Below, piece by piece: positions 30,162 through 39,941 of a stretch of DNA of 64,000 nt (position 1 is the stretch's first letter; every line of letters starts with the position of its first letter). Source of the stretch: Anaerolineae bacterium (GTDB lineage: Bacteria > Chloroflexota > Anaerolineae > Aggregatilineales > JAFGMM01). The notes beneath the pieces are model-generated. The model ran no database searches and was not told the DNA's origin. It was given only the letters and a program-made list of their open reading frames with translations. The stretch lies in contig JAOSJO010000023.1 of assembly GCA_027494055.1 (NCBI GenBank), forward strand, positions 617,446 through 681,445, in the 5' to 3' direction. The position numbers and the translations under genes were made by a program.

Positions 30162-31125
30162 ATGCGCGTGCTCTACATCACAGCCGAGTGGCCGTCTGAA
30201 GATTACCCGACGGCCGGGGCGTTCATCGTCCGCAATGTCAAGTATCTACGCAGGGCAGGCTTGGAAATCGATGTCTACCCTTTTCGTGGTCGACGCCAGA
30301 TCTCACGGTATGTGAACATCTACAGGAAGTTGCATGCGCGGATTCGTGCCCAGCACTATGACCTCATACATGCACAGTTTGGACATAGTGGTTTTCTGGT
30401 TACACTCCCTAAGCCCCTACCACTGGTCGTGACGTTTCAGGGCAGTGAATTGGCCGGGCTGTATACATCCAAAGGGCGCAATGAGTGGATCTCGCCATTC
30501 TTGCGGCTGGCCATGCAATTCGTCGCCTACCGAGCAGATGAGGTCATTCTCGTCTCAGAGCACATGGCGCAGTACCTCGGACGGAAGAATTATCACGTCA
30601 TTCCTGGCGGGCTTGACCTCGAAGTCTTCAGGCCAATGGAACGGCAGGAAGCGCGAAAGGCATTGGGGATTCCGATCGACGAGAAAGTGGTGATCTTCGT
30701 TGCGCCCTCATCGAACGGTTAAGCGTTTCTGGCTTGCTGAGGCCGCGGTGAAAGAGGTGGATCCCAATCTGCGCGCACGCCTCATACCTGTGCACGGGAT
30801 CGAGCCTGACCAGGTTCCCCTATACATGAACGCTGCCGATGCGCTCATCCTGACTTCCGCCAGTGAGGGATCGCCCAATGTGATAAAAGAAGCCATGGCG
30901 TGCAACCTACCTATTGTCTCAGTAGATGTTGGTGATGTGCGGCAGTGGCTGGGCCGTGTCACCGGGTGCGAGATTGTCCCGTGCGATGATCCCAAGACGA
31001 TCGCCAGCGCGCTCGAACGGTTATTGAGGGCGGGAGACCGCACCAATGGCTGGGAGACCGCCCAAGAACTTGACGAGGCTCGGATGGCAGAGCGACATAT
31101 CTCCAGTTTACGAAGCGGCAGTTAG
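30162..31125 (+). CDS. Glycosyltransferase family 4 protein (one frameshift)
   Basis: About 320 residues, slightly short for GT4. ATG 30162 begins MRVLYITAEWPSEDYPTAGAF; then HYDLIHAQFGHSGFL, VVTFQGSELAGL and YHVIPGGLDLEVFRP follow. The frame shifts near 30705, where the normal domain-joining segment (family sequence V-G-R-D-x) seems to be shortened, so a deletion of more than one base is possible. The second part has PLYMNAADALILTSASEGSPN and VIKEAMACNLPIVS (E-x7-E). The ORF starts 16 bases after the preceding membrane protein. Confidence 0.82.
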
Positions 31126-31161
31126 GAAGTTCCAAACTAGGCGCAAGACCTAGCGTCTGGT

Positions 31162-32391
31162 ATGCGCATCCTCTACCTCCACCAGTACTTCGTCCCGCCG
31201 CAGACGGCGCATGGAGTCACGCGCTCCTATGAGTTTGCGCGGCGGTTGATCGCCAACGGACACAAGGTCCATATGATTACATCGTCGGCCATGCTGCCGG
31301 CGGAATATCAGGACCTTCGCCACACAACTGAAACAGAGATTGCCGGCATCCCGACGACGATCATCCCTGTCCCCTATTCTACTGCGATGTCGTTCAGCGA
31401 GCGCATCCGTGCCTTCTTCCGCTTCGCGCTGCTTGCGTCGCGGCAGGCGATCCGCCACCCGGCGGACGTCGTCTTCGCCACCAGCACGCCCCTGACCATC
31501 GCCGTGCCGGGTATGGCAGCGCATTTTTTGCAGCGCATCCCAATGGTGTTTGAGGTACGCGACCTGTGGCCCGAACTCCCTATAGCGCTTGGCGCGCTAC
31601 GCAACCCATTTGCGAAAGCGGCTGCACACGCCCTGGAGTGGGCGGCGTACCACACCTCGAGCCATGTGGTTGCGCTCTCGCCGGGGATGGCGGAGGGCGT
31701 CATACGTCGCGGAATCCTGGCGCACCGGGTCACGGTGATCCCAAACAGTTGCGATATAGAGCTTTTCGACGTGCCCCCAAGCCGGGGCGAGGCTATTCGG
31801 GCGCGCCTTGGGCTGCGCCCTGGTCAACCTCTTGTTGTCTATACGGGCACATTTGGGCTTATCAACGGAGTGACGTACCTGGTAGAGCTGGCAGCCGCGG
31901 CCAGGGCAGTTGCCCCTGAAATGCGCTTCCTCCTGGTCGGCTTCGGTGCTGAGCGCGAGAAGATCGTCGACCGTGCCAGGGAACTTGGCGTGATTAATGA
32001 GACTCTTTGGCTGTGGGATCCGATACCCAAGGTGCAAATGCCTGATGTGCTCGCCGCCGCCACCGTTGCAACATCCACGGTTATACCGATCAAGGCGTTG
32101 TGGAACAATTCAGCGAACAAGTTCTTCGATGCGCTGGCGGCAGGAAAGCCGGTGGCGATCAACTACGGTGGCTGGCAGGCTGAGATTCTGGAGGCGAGCG
32201 GCGCAGGCGTTGTGCTTCCACCCGACGATCCGCTGCGGGCGGCGCGTGACCTGGCTGCTTTTGTCAACGATCAGGATCGTCTGAAGCGCGCCGCTCCTGC
32301 CGCGCGAGCGCTTGCGCGCGAGCGCTTTTCGCGCGATGCGATGGCGCAGAAACTCGAAGCGGTGCTGGTACGCGCCGCCGAAGGGCGCTAG
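31162..32391 (+). CDS. Glycosyltransferase family 4 protein (WbuB-like)
   Basis: 409 residues, intact. The N-terminus MRILYLHQYFVPPQTAHGVT and the middle FEVRDLWPELPIALGAL match WbuB-type transferases that add N-acetyl-fucosamine-like sugars. The donor domain has VTVIPNSCDIELFDVPP, VVYTGTFGLINGVTYLVEL, LLVGFGAEREKIVDRA and NSANKFFDALAAGKPVAI. These enzymes often act on undecaprenyl-linked first sugars, which fits the initiating transferase that follows. The sugar itself is not certain. Confidence 0.92.
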   Translation: MRILYLHQYFVPPQTAHGVTRSYEFARRLIANGHKVHMITSSAMLPAEYQDLRHTTETEIAGIPTTIIPVPYSTAMSFSERIRAFFRFALLASRQAIRHPADVVFATSTPLTIAVPGMAAHFLQRIPMVFEVRDLWPELPIALGALRNPFAKAAAHALEWAAYHTSSHVVALSPGMAEGVIRRGILAHRVTVIPNSCDIELFDVPPSRGEAIRARLGLRPGQPLVVYTGTFGLINGVTYLVELAAAARAVAPEMRFLLVGFGAEREKIVDRARELGVINETLWLWDPIPKVQMPDVLAAATVATSTVIPIKALWNNSANKFFDALAAGKPVAINYGGWQAEILEASGAGVVLPPDDPLRAARDLAAFVNDQDRLKRAAPAARALARERFSRDAMAQKLEAVLVRAAEGR

Positions 32392-32517
32392 AGCAGCTGC
32401 GCTTACCACGAACGAGGCGCGCTCGAAGCCAATATCCAACTGGCGCGCGATCAGGTTCTCTGCAATACTACTTGATCGTTCGGAAAGAAGCATGATGGAC
32501 AAATCCCTGAGACAGCG

Positions 32518-33144
32518 ATGAGCGGCTATCCAGGCAAACGCACATTCGACCTTGCTCTAGCCGTGCCGGCGCTGCTTCTCCTGGCCCCATTCTTGGCAGT
32601 CATTGCGCTCCTGGTGCGGGCCATACTGGGACCGCCCGTGCTTTTCCGCCAGCAGCGTCCCGGCCTACATGGCAGACCGTTTACCATCTACAAGTATCGC
32701 ACGATGACCGACGCGCGCGACGCAAAGGGCCAGTTCCTTCCGGACGCCGACCGGCTCACCGCGTTCGGCCGGCTGCTGCGCAGAACGAGTCTCGACGAGC
32801 TACCTGAGCTGCTCAACGTGCTGCGTGGCGACATGAGCCTGGTCGGGCCACGCCCGCTGTTGATGCAGTACCTGGACCGCTATACGCCGGAACAGGCGCG
32901 CCGCCACGAGGTGCGACCCGGCATCACCGGCTGGGCGCAGGTCAACGGGCGCAATGCCCTCACCTGGGAGGAGAAGTTCGCCCTCGATGTGTGGTACGTC
33001 GATCACCAGTCGCTCTGGCTCGACCTGAAGATCATCCTGCTGACGATCTGGAGGGTCCTGTGCCGTGAGGGCATCAGTCAGCAAGGCCACGCGACGATGC
33101 CTGAGTTCGTGGGTACCGAACAGATTTCCGAGGTTAGGCAATGA
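32518..33144 (+). CDS. Initiating sugar-phosphate transferase (PglC/WcaJ-type)
   Basis: Monotopic membrane enzyme of 208 residues that moves a sugar-1-phosphate onto undecaprenyl phosphate and so starts the glycan. The membrane hairpin is at residues 8-35 (ALAVPALLLLAPFLAVIALLV). The catalytic core has FTIYKYRTMTDARD, LRRTSLDELPELLNVLRGDM and SLVGPRPLLMQYL, and the family C-terminal GITGWAQVNGRNALTWEEKF. The small size matches PglC, which uses UDP-diacetylbacillosamine. It overlaps the next gene (PglD-aminotransferase fusion) by four bases, which fits that pathway. Confidence 0.95.
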   Translation: MSGYPGKRTFDLALAVPALLLLAPFLAVIALLVRAILGPPVLFRQQRPGLHGRPFTIYKYRTMTDARDAKGQFLPDADRLTAFGRLLRRTSLDELPELLNVLRGDMSLVGPRPLLMQYLDRYTPEQARRHEVRPGITGWAQVNGRNALTWEEKFALDVWYVDHQSLWLDLKIILLTIWRVLCREGISQQGHATMPEFVGTEQISEVRQ

Positions 33145-34904
33145 GCGGAATCCTCATTATCGGCGCCGGCGGCCACGGAAAGGTTGTGGCCGATATCCTG
33201 CGTAGCCAGCACGTCCCGCTGCTCGGCTTTCTCGACGGCAATGAAGCCGTCTGGTTCGCGTCGCGTCTCGGCCTGCCGGTTTTGGGTGAGATCGAGTTTC
33301 CCCAACGCTACAACGCATCAGGCTACATCCTGGCAGTCGGGAGCAACAGCGCGCGCCAGACGCTGGCGGCGCGCTGGTCAGAGAGCGTCGACAACCACTG
33401 GGTCAACGCCATCCACCCGCGCGCTATCGTCGCGGAATCCGCGCAGATTGGGCGCGGTGTGGTCATCGCCGCCGGCGCGATCGTCAACCCCGATTGCGTC
33501 ATCGGCGACCATGTCATCATCAACACCGGCGCCACCGTGGACCACGACTGCGTGATCCGCGACTTCGCCCATGTTGCGCCCGGCGCACACCTGGCCGGGA
33601 GCGTCACCGTGGGCGAGGGCGCGCTGATTGGCGTTGGGGCCAAGGTCATACCCGGCTGCACGATCGGCGACTGGGCGGTCGTTGGCGCCGGCGCGGTGGT
33701 GACGCGCGATATTCCGGGCCACGTGACTGCCAAAGGCGTGCCGGCGCGCTGGGAAGAGAAGCAGGAACAGGACGGCTTCATGCCCATTCCGATGTCCTCC
33801 CCTGACATCACCCAGGCCGAGATCGACGCGGTCAAATCGCTTCTGAAAACGCCCCACCTGAGCCTTGGGCCGAAGCTCAAACAGTTCGAGGAGACCTTCG
33901 CCGCGTATGTCACAGCCCGACACGGCGTCGGCGTCAGCTCCGGCACGAGCGGCCTGCACCTTGCCATGATCGCCGCCGGCGTCGGCGAGGGCGACGAGGT
34001 CATCACGCCGTCGTTCAGCTTCATCGCCTCGGCGAACTGCGTGCTCTACGAGCGCGGCACCCCCGTCTTCGTCGATATCGACCCGCTGACCGGGAACATG
34101 GACCCGGCGGCGGTGGCCGCCGCGGTCACCGAGCGCACGAAGGCGATCATCGTCGTCCATGCGTTTGGGCAGCCGGCCGATATGGAGCCGATCCTCGAGG
34201 TCGCCCGCGAGCACGAGCTCTACGTGATCGAGGACGCCTGCGAGGCGGTCGGGGCGACCTACAAGGGCCGGCGCGCGGGCACCATGTCCGACGCCGCCGT
34301 GTTTGCGTTCTACCCCAACAAGCAGATGACGACCGGCGAGGGCGGCATCATCGTCACGGATCGCGACGAGTGGGCGTCGCTCTTCCAAAGCCTGCGCAAC
34401 CAGGGGCGCGACGTGTTCGACTCCTGGCTCAACCACACGCGCCTGGGGTACAACTACCGCCTCGACGAGATGAGCGCCGCGCTTGGCCTGGTGCAGCTGG
34501 GGCGCATCGAGGAGCTGCTGGCGAAGCGGGCGCAGGTCGCTGCCTGGTATGACGAGCGCATCGACGAGCTACCCGGCATCGACAAGCCGCACATTGCCGA
34601 AACGACCACGCGCATGAGCTGGTTCGTCTACGTGGTGCGCTGCGCTGACGGCGTGAACCGCAACGCGCTGATGGCCGATCTCGAGGCCAGGGGCATACCC
34701 TCCCGCCCTTACTTCACGCCCATCCACCTGCAGCCTTTCTACCAGGAGCGCTTCGGCTGGAAGCGAGGCGACCTGCCGCACACCGAGAAGGCCGGCGACA
34801 CCTTCCTGGCGCTGCCCTTCTCGAGCGTCATGGCGGAGGCGCAGGTTGACCACGTGTGCGCCGCGCTGAGAAGCGCGCTCCTTGGCGAAAAGGGCGCGCA
34901 TTAG
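33141..34904 (+). CDS. Fusion of PglD-like sugar O/N-acetyltransferase and DegT/DnrJ/EryC1 aminotransferase
   Basis: 587 residues, intact. Residues 1-205 are a NeuD/PglD acetyltransferase: ILIIGAGGHGKVVADIL, then hexapeptide repeats ending in VGAGAVVTRDIPGHVTAKGVPA. Residues ~212-587 are a PLP-dependent sugar aminotransferase: VSSGTSGLHLAMIAAG, VIEDACEAVGATYKGRRAGT and the Schiff-base lysine segment FAFYPNKQMTTGEGG. Separate PglE and PglD enzymes aminate and acetylate the UDP-4-keto sugar in bacillosamine synthesis; here one chain would do both steps. The neighbouring PglC-like transferase fits. The only dehydratase-like gene of this locus (10436) lacks the usual catalytic pair. Confidence 0.93.
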   Translation: MSGILIIGAGGHGKVVADILRSQHVPLLGFLDGNEAVWFASRLGLPVLGEIEFPQRYNASGYILAVGSNSARQTLAARWSESVDNHWVNAIHPRAIVAESAQIGRGVVIAAGAIVNPDCVIGDHVIINTGATVDHDCVIRDFAHVAPGAHLAGSVTVGEGALIGVGAKVIPGCTIGDWAVVGAGAVVTRDIPGHVTAKGVPARWEEKQEQDGFMPIPMSSPDITQAEIDAVKSLLKTPHLSLGPKLKQFEETFAAYVTARHGVGVSSGTSGLHLAMIAAGVGEGDEVITPSFSFIASANCVLYERGTPVFVDIDPLTGNMDPAAVAAAVTERTKAIIVVHAFGQPADMEPILEVAREHELYVIEDACEAVGATYKGRRAGTMSDAAVFAFYPNKQMTTGEGGIIVTDRDEWASLFQSLRNQGRDVFDSWLNHTRLGYNYRLDEMSAALGLVQLGRIEELLAKRAQVAAWYDERIDELPGIDKPHIAETTTRMSWFVYVVRCADGVNRNALMADLEARGIPSRPYFTPIHLQPFYQERFGWKRGDLPHTEKAGDTFLALPFSSVMAEAQVDHVCAALRSALLGEKGAH

Positions 34905-34988
34905 GCGTCCAGGGCTGACAGGCACGTCTGGAGGCCTTACGCCGGGGCCCTGCCGGCGGGCGCTTTCCGTCCACCATACCCACCCTAT

Positions 34989-35408
34989 ATGAGGCGACTG
35001 CGGATGCGAAGATCGACAATCCTGCGCTGGGCGGCGGCGGTCGGCTGGACCATCCTCGTCGTCGCGCTCACGCTCCTGCCGGGCAGCTCGCGGGTCGTGC
35101 ACGACACCTCCGCCTGGTTTGGAGGGACGGAACTGACCGACGCCATCGGCCACTTCCTGCTGTTTCTGGTGCTGGCCGTAGCCTGGCAGGGCGCGCTCGC
35201 CTCACGGCTTGAGCGGAGCCAGGCGCTGCTGGCGGCCGGCGGGTTGGCCGGCGCATTGGGGACGGTGGTCGAGATCGGCCAGGTCTTCATCCCAGGGCGC
35301 GGCTCGGGGGTTCTGGATCTGGCTGCGAACTGGATGGGGGTCGGCGCGGCGCTTCTGCTCGGCGTTTTCGTCGACCAGATGCGGGAGAAATCCTCAGCGG
35401 AAGAGTGA
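34989..35408 (+). CDS. VanZ family membrane protein
   Basis: 139 residues with four hydrophobic segments (WAAAVGWTILVVALTLLPGS, AIGHFLLFLVLAVAWQ, ALLAAGGLAGALGTVVEIGQ, LDLAANWMGVGAALLLGV). The family pattern D-x-I-G-H-F and E-x-x-Q-x-F-x-P-G-R-x-x-x-x-D-x-x-x-N is present (TDAIGHFL, EIGQVFIPGRGSGVLDLAAN). VanZ proteins are common at the ends of exopolysaccharide loci; their biochemical role is unknown. It closes the glycan cluster. Confidence 0.92.
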   Translation: MRRLRMRRSTILRWAAAVGWTILVVALTLLPGSSRVVHDTSAWFGGTELTDAIGHFLLFLVLAVAWQGALASRLERSQALLAAGGLAGALGTVVEIGQVFIPGRGSGVLDLAANWMGVGAALLLGVFVDQMREKSSAEE

Positions 35409-35767
35409 CCAACCCTCCACGCATCCGCCTGGTCATGACTTCTTTATCTTGCGCATATCCCCGCCGGCTGCGGGGTGTCCCCTGCTGCGTTCTCTCTGAG
35501 GCAGTCTGGGCGCGCATGCCTCGACCACCTCACCATCTTCACCGAGGGCACCTGTGCCACCGAGAGTCTCCGTCCGCCACAGGGATCCTCTGGCCCTCAC
35601 AACAGGCAGCACAGGTAGGCGCGACGGAAACAGTGTTACTGTTAACCGAAAAGGGGGTCATCCGCAGGTTTGAGGACGCTGGCGAAGCCGGTGGGTACAC
35701 TCGATGAGTACGCCGTCTCAACGAGGAGCAGTAGTTCTCCAGGCTGCCGCCAAACCAACCGTTGTCA
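35409..35767. other. Gap of about 360 bases without a supported gene
   Basis: Short open frames exist on both strands but none has homology, a ribosome site or composition that supports it. The region ends where a relic of the phage-like element begins. It may hold older decayed element sequence. Confidence 0.4.
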
Positions 35768-36056
35768 TCCAAAATCTGTTGAAGGCCGTGTTGATCGTCG
35801 CCGTCGCCCTTGGCGCTTCTGGGGTGATCCAGCAAAACGAATGGATCGCTCAGGTGCATCCGGTGTGGGCCATCGTGGTCAGCACGCTGCTGGCCGGCTG
35901 GCTGGGCGAGCGCCAGGCGACGAGCCGTGTCCGGCTCGTGCGCGCGCAGGAGAGCCTGGCCGCGCAGGCGCAGCGCATAGGTTCGTCGAGTAGGCGCGCC
36001 CTGCCAGGACGAGCAAGCCCCGCCGGGATTGGCGGGGCTTACTGCTTTTCTTTCGG
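35768..36056 (+). pseudogene. Relic of the right end of the phage-like element (holin-like gene plus terminator)
   Basis: This segment is a diverged copy of 49797-50080. Both encode IVAVALGAS, then QQNEWIAQV, PVWAIVVS, LLAGWLGERQAT and ESLAAQAQR, and both end in a hairpin with stem AGCCCCGCC/GGCGGGGCT. The upstream half of the gene, including its signal peptide, is missing here. No other element gene accompanies it. It lies directly between vanZ and the convergent end of the sugar importer, about 4 kb before the main copy of the element. Confidence 0.75.
36015..36040. terminator. Bidirectional-type terminator hairpin
   Basis: Ten-bp stem AAGCCCCGCC / GGCGGGGCTT with a six-base loop, followed by TACTGCTTTTCTTTC. 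It lies between the relic and the convergent importer operon and could stop both. Confidence 0.7.
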
Positions 36057-36113
36057 GCCGAACCGGAGATCGGCGGCGCGCCGGCGCACTCACCCCCACC
36101 CGGAGCAGACAAC

Positions 36114-36996
36114 CTAGCCCTTGATCCCTGACAGCACGATGCCTTTTACGAAGTAGCGCTGGAAGATGATGAAGACAGTCAGACTGGGCAAAATGCTGAC
36201 AAAAGCCACCCGCCATCAATTCATTCCAGACGGTGAAATGTTCGCCCTGGAATTTGCCCAGACCCAGCGTCAGGGGATACAACTCGTCGCGGTTGACTGC
36301 GACCAGGGGCCACATATACGAGTCCCAACTGGCGAGGAACGAAAAAATCGCCAGACTTGCCAGCGCAGGCTTAATCAGCGGCAGGACGATGCGGTAGTAG
36401 ATACCGATTTCGCGGCAGCCATCGATGCGCGCCGCGTCCATCAACTCGTCCGGAAGACCAGTGATGAACTGGCGCATCAAGAAAATCCCGAACGGGCTGA
36501 CAAGCGACGGCAAGATTAGTGCAGAATAGGTATTCAGCAGCTTCATGTCGCGCACCACAATAAAGAGCGGAATCACGATGACGATGAACGGGATCATGCT
36601 GGTCGAAAGCACGATGGTGAACAAATACTCGCGCCCGGGAAAACGATACTTGGCGAAGCCAAATCCCGCCAGCGAACAGAAAAAAAGCTGGCTGGCCGTC
36701 GTCACCGCAGCGACAAACAGGCTGTTGAAGTAGTAGCGCAGCACCGGCAGACGATGAATCGCGGAGTCAATCGTCTCAAAAAGCTGGAAATGTTCCGGGA
36801 TAAGAGTCATCGGCAGCGCGAAAATCTCGTCAAGAGGCTTCGAGGCAATCGAAACCATCCACAGCAGCGGCAGCACCATCAACACGCCAAGCAGGGTCAG
36901 AAAGGCGTAATAAATGACCCAGCCAAAGGCTCGGAGCGCCCATTGTACGAGGACCTGAGAGGTGATTGCCGAAGGTCGGTTGGACAGCATATTCAT
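36114..36996 (-). CDS. Sugar ABC transporter permease, MalG/UgpE type (one frameshift)
   Basis: About 293 residues. Six membrane segments start with AFLTLLGVLMVLPLLWMVSIA. The EAA loop reads ELMDAARIDGCREIGIYYRIVLP, the docking site for the ATPase. Near 36212 the frame shifts; correcting one base gives GAFVSILPSLTVFII and the family C-terminus QRYFVKGIVLSGIKG with a stop at 36114. Reading on without correction gives a long false extension to 35539. It is the last gene of a minus-strand operon; the preceding permease ends 16 bases upstream. Confidence 0.9.
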
Positions 36997-37012
36997 AGCA
37001 TCGTCTCGAGTG

Positions 37013-37930
37013 TTAATAGTCGGTTTGCCAGAGGGTAATTTGCAGGCGTGTGAAGACGACCAGCGTCACCAGCATCAGGGCAGCAATCGCCGTCGCATAG
37101 CCCATCTTTAAGTACACAAAAGCGTTTTCGTAAACGAAGATGGTCAACATGCGGCTGGCACCCGCAGGACCGCCGCGCGTCATCAACCAGACGGGGGTAA
37201 AAATCTGAAAGCTGTCGGTCACTGCCGAGACAGCGACCAGCAGCATGGACGGGCGCAAGAGCGGCAGGGTGATATGCCACAGAAGCTGCCGACGATTCGC
37301 GCCGTCTACCTGAGCCGCTTCGTAGTATTCCGGCGGGATTGCCTGTAACCCCGCCAGGAAAATGACCATGTAGTAGCCGAAGCCCTTCCAGACGCTGACG
37401 ATGATCAGCGAAATCCCCACCAGTCGAGGATTCTGAATCCATAGCACCTGTCCCAGGTGCAGCGCGTCGGTGAGGGGATTCATCAGCCCATAGGTGGGGT
37501 TGTAGATCAAGTTCCAGACGATAGCAGCCACGACCCACGGGACGACGACAGGCACGAAGTAGATCGCGCGGAAGAAGTCGCGCAGGGGGAATCTGCGGTC
37601 AAACAGCAGCGCCATGGTCAGCGACACCAGAAACAGGGTGGCACTGACTCCCAGACTGAACGTGAGCGTCACCTGCACGGATCGTCCAAAGTCTACATCG
37701 TTGAACAGGCGAATGTAGTTCCCGAGACCGATATATTCAGGCGTGCCCGAAAGATTCCAATCGTGGAAACTGAGAAAGAGACTTCTCAGCACAGGGTACA
37801 TGCTGAAGTAAGCCAGGTGAGCCACTGCCGGTACGATAAGCAGAAACCCCACAAGCGCCGAACGCTGGTCTTGCGACAATCCGCGCCGCGGTCCTGGATT
37901 ACGTTTGTCTAGAGGAGTAGATAATGCCAT
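37013..37930 (-). CDS. Sugar ABC transporter permease, MalF/UgpA type
   Basis: 305 residues, intact, with six membrane segments (SALVGFLLIVPAVAHLAYF at the start). The EAA loop reads YYEAAQVDGANRRQLLWHITLP. It forms the heterodimeric channel with the MalG-type protein. No importer ATPase is encoded nearby, so the system probably uses a shared MsmX/UgpC-like ATPase elsewhere in the genome. The start follows an intercistronic hairpin after the binding-protein gene, with AGG a few bases before the ATG. Confidence 0.93.
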   Translation of the reverse strand: MALSTPLDKRNPGPRRGLSQDQRSALVGFLLIVPAVAHLAYFSMYPVLRSLFLSFHDWNLSGTPEYIGLGNYIRLFNDVDFGRSVQVTLTFSLGVSATLFLVSLTMALLFDRRFPLRDFFRAIYFVPVVVPWVVAAIVWNLIYNPTYGLMNPLTDALHLGQVLWIQNPRLVGISLIIVSVWKGFGYYMVIFLAGLQAIPPEYYEAAQVDGANRRQLLWHITLPLLRPSMLLVAVSAVTDSFQIFTPVWLMTRGGPAGASRMLTIFVYENAFVYLKMGYATAIAALMLVTLVVFTRLQITLWQTDY

Positions 37931-37940
37931 AATTAAACCT

Positions 37941-37972
37941 GTTGGACAGTGGGTACAAACCCACTGTCCAAC
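37941..37972 (-). terminator. Intercistronic hairpin between binding-protein and permease genes
   Basis: A perfect 14-bp stem (arms 37941-37954 and 37959-37972, GTTGGACAGTGGGT and its complement) with a four-base loop lies in the 75-base gap. In sugar importers such hairpins protect the 3' end of the abundant binding-protein message and lower permease expression. On the minus strand it is followed by AGGTTTAATT, a weak U-tract, so read-through is expected. Confidence 0.75.
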
Positions 37973-38005
37973 ATTTGCATATAGGGTAGATGGGCAGCGA
38001 ACCGA

Positions 38006-39380
38006 TCAGGACGCCAGAATTTCGTTGATGCGCGTGGTCGCCTCTTCCAGAGATTCCTTAATCCCGCTAGTTTGGGTGGTGATGCGCTCCAACGCCTGAC
38101 CAACTTGTTCTTCAATCTCGAAGTACTTCGCGGTTTGCGGCACAGGCACCGCATTCGGGTAGTCTTGGAGTTGAATCGCCAGCCAGGGGAGAGTCTCCAC
38201 AATCGGGTCATCCTCCCAGCCCTTGCGCGCCGGGAAGTCGCCGACTTCGGTCAGCCAGCGAATCTGCTGCCGGGACACGAAGTCGATGAAGCCCCAGGCA
38301 TCCTGCGGATTCGGGCTGGTCGCCGTGACCATGTAGGCGTAACGCCACAGCGGCGACATGTTGCGCACGGTCTCCTCGCCGTAGGTCGGGAAGTTGGTAA
38401 TCCACCAGCTATCCGGGTAACCCTCAAAGAGTTCGGGATTCGTCGCTCTTCCCAGACCGACGCCCCACGGCCCCTCAAAATCCATCGACGAGCGCTCCTG
38501 CCAGAATTCGGGATTCTTGTCCTCGATGGTGTAGCCCAGCTCGCTGCATCTATATTTGACGATGAAGTCCAGCACCACCTCAGCCGCGCGTTCAGCTTCC
38601 GGCGTGTTCAGCGTGCATTCGGTGTTGTCTTCGTTGAGGATGTCACCGCCGAGCTGGTAGACAAGCGGATGGAACTGGCGGAAGGGCCACTCGTTGCTCA
38701 TCGGAGGGCGGTAGGGCCACTGGAAACCAGCGCGAGTCATACGTCCCGAATCATCGCGCACGGTAAGCGCCTGTCCGTATTCCCCCATCTCCGTCCAGGT
38801 TGTCGGGGGCTTCGCTGGATCAAGACCGACTTCCACGAACTGATCGGCGCGGTAGTAGGTATGCAGCACATTGTATTCCATCGGCACGCCGTACAGCTTG
38901 TCCTCGACCACCAGACCGTTGAGCGAGGCAGGCAGGAACAGGTCCACCAGCGCCGCCGTGTCCGCCACGCCAAAAGTCGCCGGGTCGGCGGGCGCCAACC
39001 ATTGCCGCTCGTTGAACAGCGTGAAGTTGAGATCGGCAGCGGTGAACATATCAGGGCCAGAACCGGCCGCCAATGCGGTCGTCAGTTTCTTGTCCCACTG
39101 GCCAATCGGGGTGAGTTCGTAGCTGATGGTGAGTTCAGGTTCGACCTCCGCGTATTCATTGACCAGTGCCTGGGTCAGCTCAGGACGCGAAGCTCCGCCA
39201 TAGTGCTGCCAGAAGGAAATCAGCCCGTTCGGCATCTTGCGCTGCCGGGCGATTCATCGGCGCTGCTGCTTCTGCGCCGTAGGCTTTCAAGAGCGGTGAA
39301 GCCGCCACACCGCCAAGCGCGGCAGCCGCGGCGCGCAGGAAGTCACGCCGACTGAATCTCTGCCTTGCGTGCGGATTCAT
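38006..39380 (-). CDS. Sugar ABC transporter solute-binding protein, family 1 (Tat-exported, one frameshift)
   Basis: About 458 residues. ATG 39380 follows a strong ribosome site (AGGGGAGATC). The signal peptide is twin-arginine type (RFSRRDFLRAAAAALGGVAA). The frame breaks near 39232 just after the signal region (NRPAAQ) and continues as MPNGLISFWQHYGG. Family 1 features follow: GSGPDMFTAADLNF, LYGVPMEYNVLHTYYRADQF, SSMDFEGPWGVGLG and MVTATSPNPQDAWGFIDFV. First gene of the importer operon; the ligand is probably an oligosaccharide or glycerol-phosphate-like compound. Confidence 0.92.
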
Positions 39381-39716
39381 GATCTCCCCTCTCATCGTTA
39401 GTGTAATAATGCTTAGATATCGACGGTAAGGACAAAGTACAATGATCTAATCATTATTCTCAGACATTTACCCCCTTTCCCTGTGTAACTCCATAAGAAG
39501 ATAATTCAGACGATGACTCACTCGATATTACAGCTTCAGAGAACCCCTTGAGGGTCCACTCCGTTTCTCCCGCTTACGAATCGGGTGAGTAGCACTCTCA
39601 GCATACGACGAAAGCGTTCGAAAGTCAATTTCCTGCTTTCATTTCCGTTAGATGACCGTTTTGGTCTTGATTGTTTTTCAATTGGCGCAGTAGACAACGC
39701 GGCACGGTTTGTCTAT
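39381..39716. promoter_or_regulatory. Promoter region of the sugar importer
   Basis: AT-rich compared with the surroundings and without a supported gene. A short inverted repeat AATGAT-CTA-ATCATT at 39441-39455 lies about 60 bases before the binding-protein gene and is a possible operator. No regulator gene is adjacent. Confidence 0.3.
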
Positions 39717-39941
39717 CAGTGCGACCGATCGCCGGCCGGCGGCGCGCCGGCTCGGCTACGCCAGGCGCGCCGCGCCACCATCGGCCCCAGCACCGCCAGC
39801 AGCGCGAACCCGACCGTCGCCCACAGCAGCGTTGCCTTCGCCACCCGCAACGCCGGGTGAGGGTGGTGAGGATGGCGCGCAACATCACGCGCGCCCGCAG
39901 TGCGGTGGAGACAACAGCAGCCATCGGTCGTGGCGGCTGAT
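39717..39941 (-). CDS. Possible small membrane protein (one frameshift)
   Basis: On the minus strand an ATG at 39941 begins MAAVVSTALRARVMLRAIL; after a one-base correction near 39853 it continues as ALRVAKATLLWATVGFALL and AVLGPMVARRAWRSRAG, ending at a stop at 39717. One clear membrane helix with flanking arginines is seen. Length about 75 residues. No family is recognised. The strand is opposite to the phage-like element that starts to the right. The call depends on the correction and is weak. Confidence 0.35.

Noticed and set aside
33378..34436. 352-codon minus-strand frame opposite the fusion gene
   Set aside because: Composition shadow of the intact acetyltransferase-aminotransferase fusion.
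35539..36113. C-terminal extension of the MalG-type permease
   Set aside because: It results from a frameshift near 36212; the corrected frame gives the normal family C-terminus and stop at 36114.
38072..39355. 427-codon plus-strand frame opposite the sugar-binding protein
   Set aside because: The minus strand carries a complete family 1 binding protein with Tat signal; the plus product has no recognisable feature.
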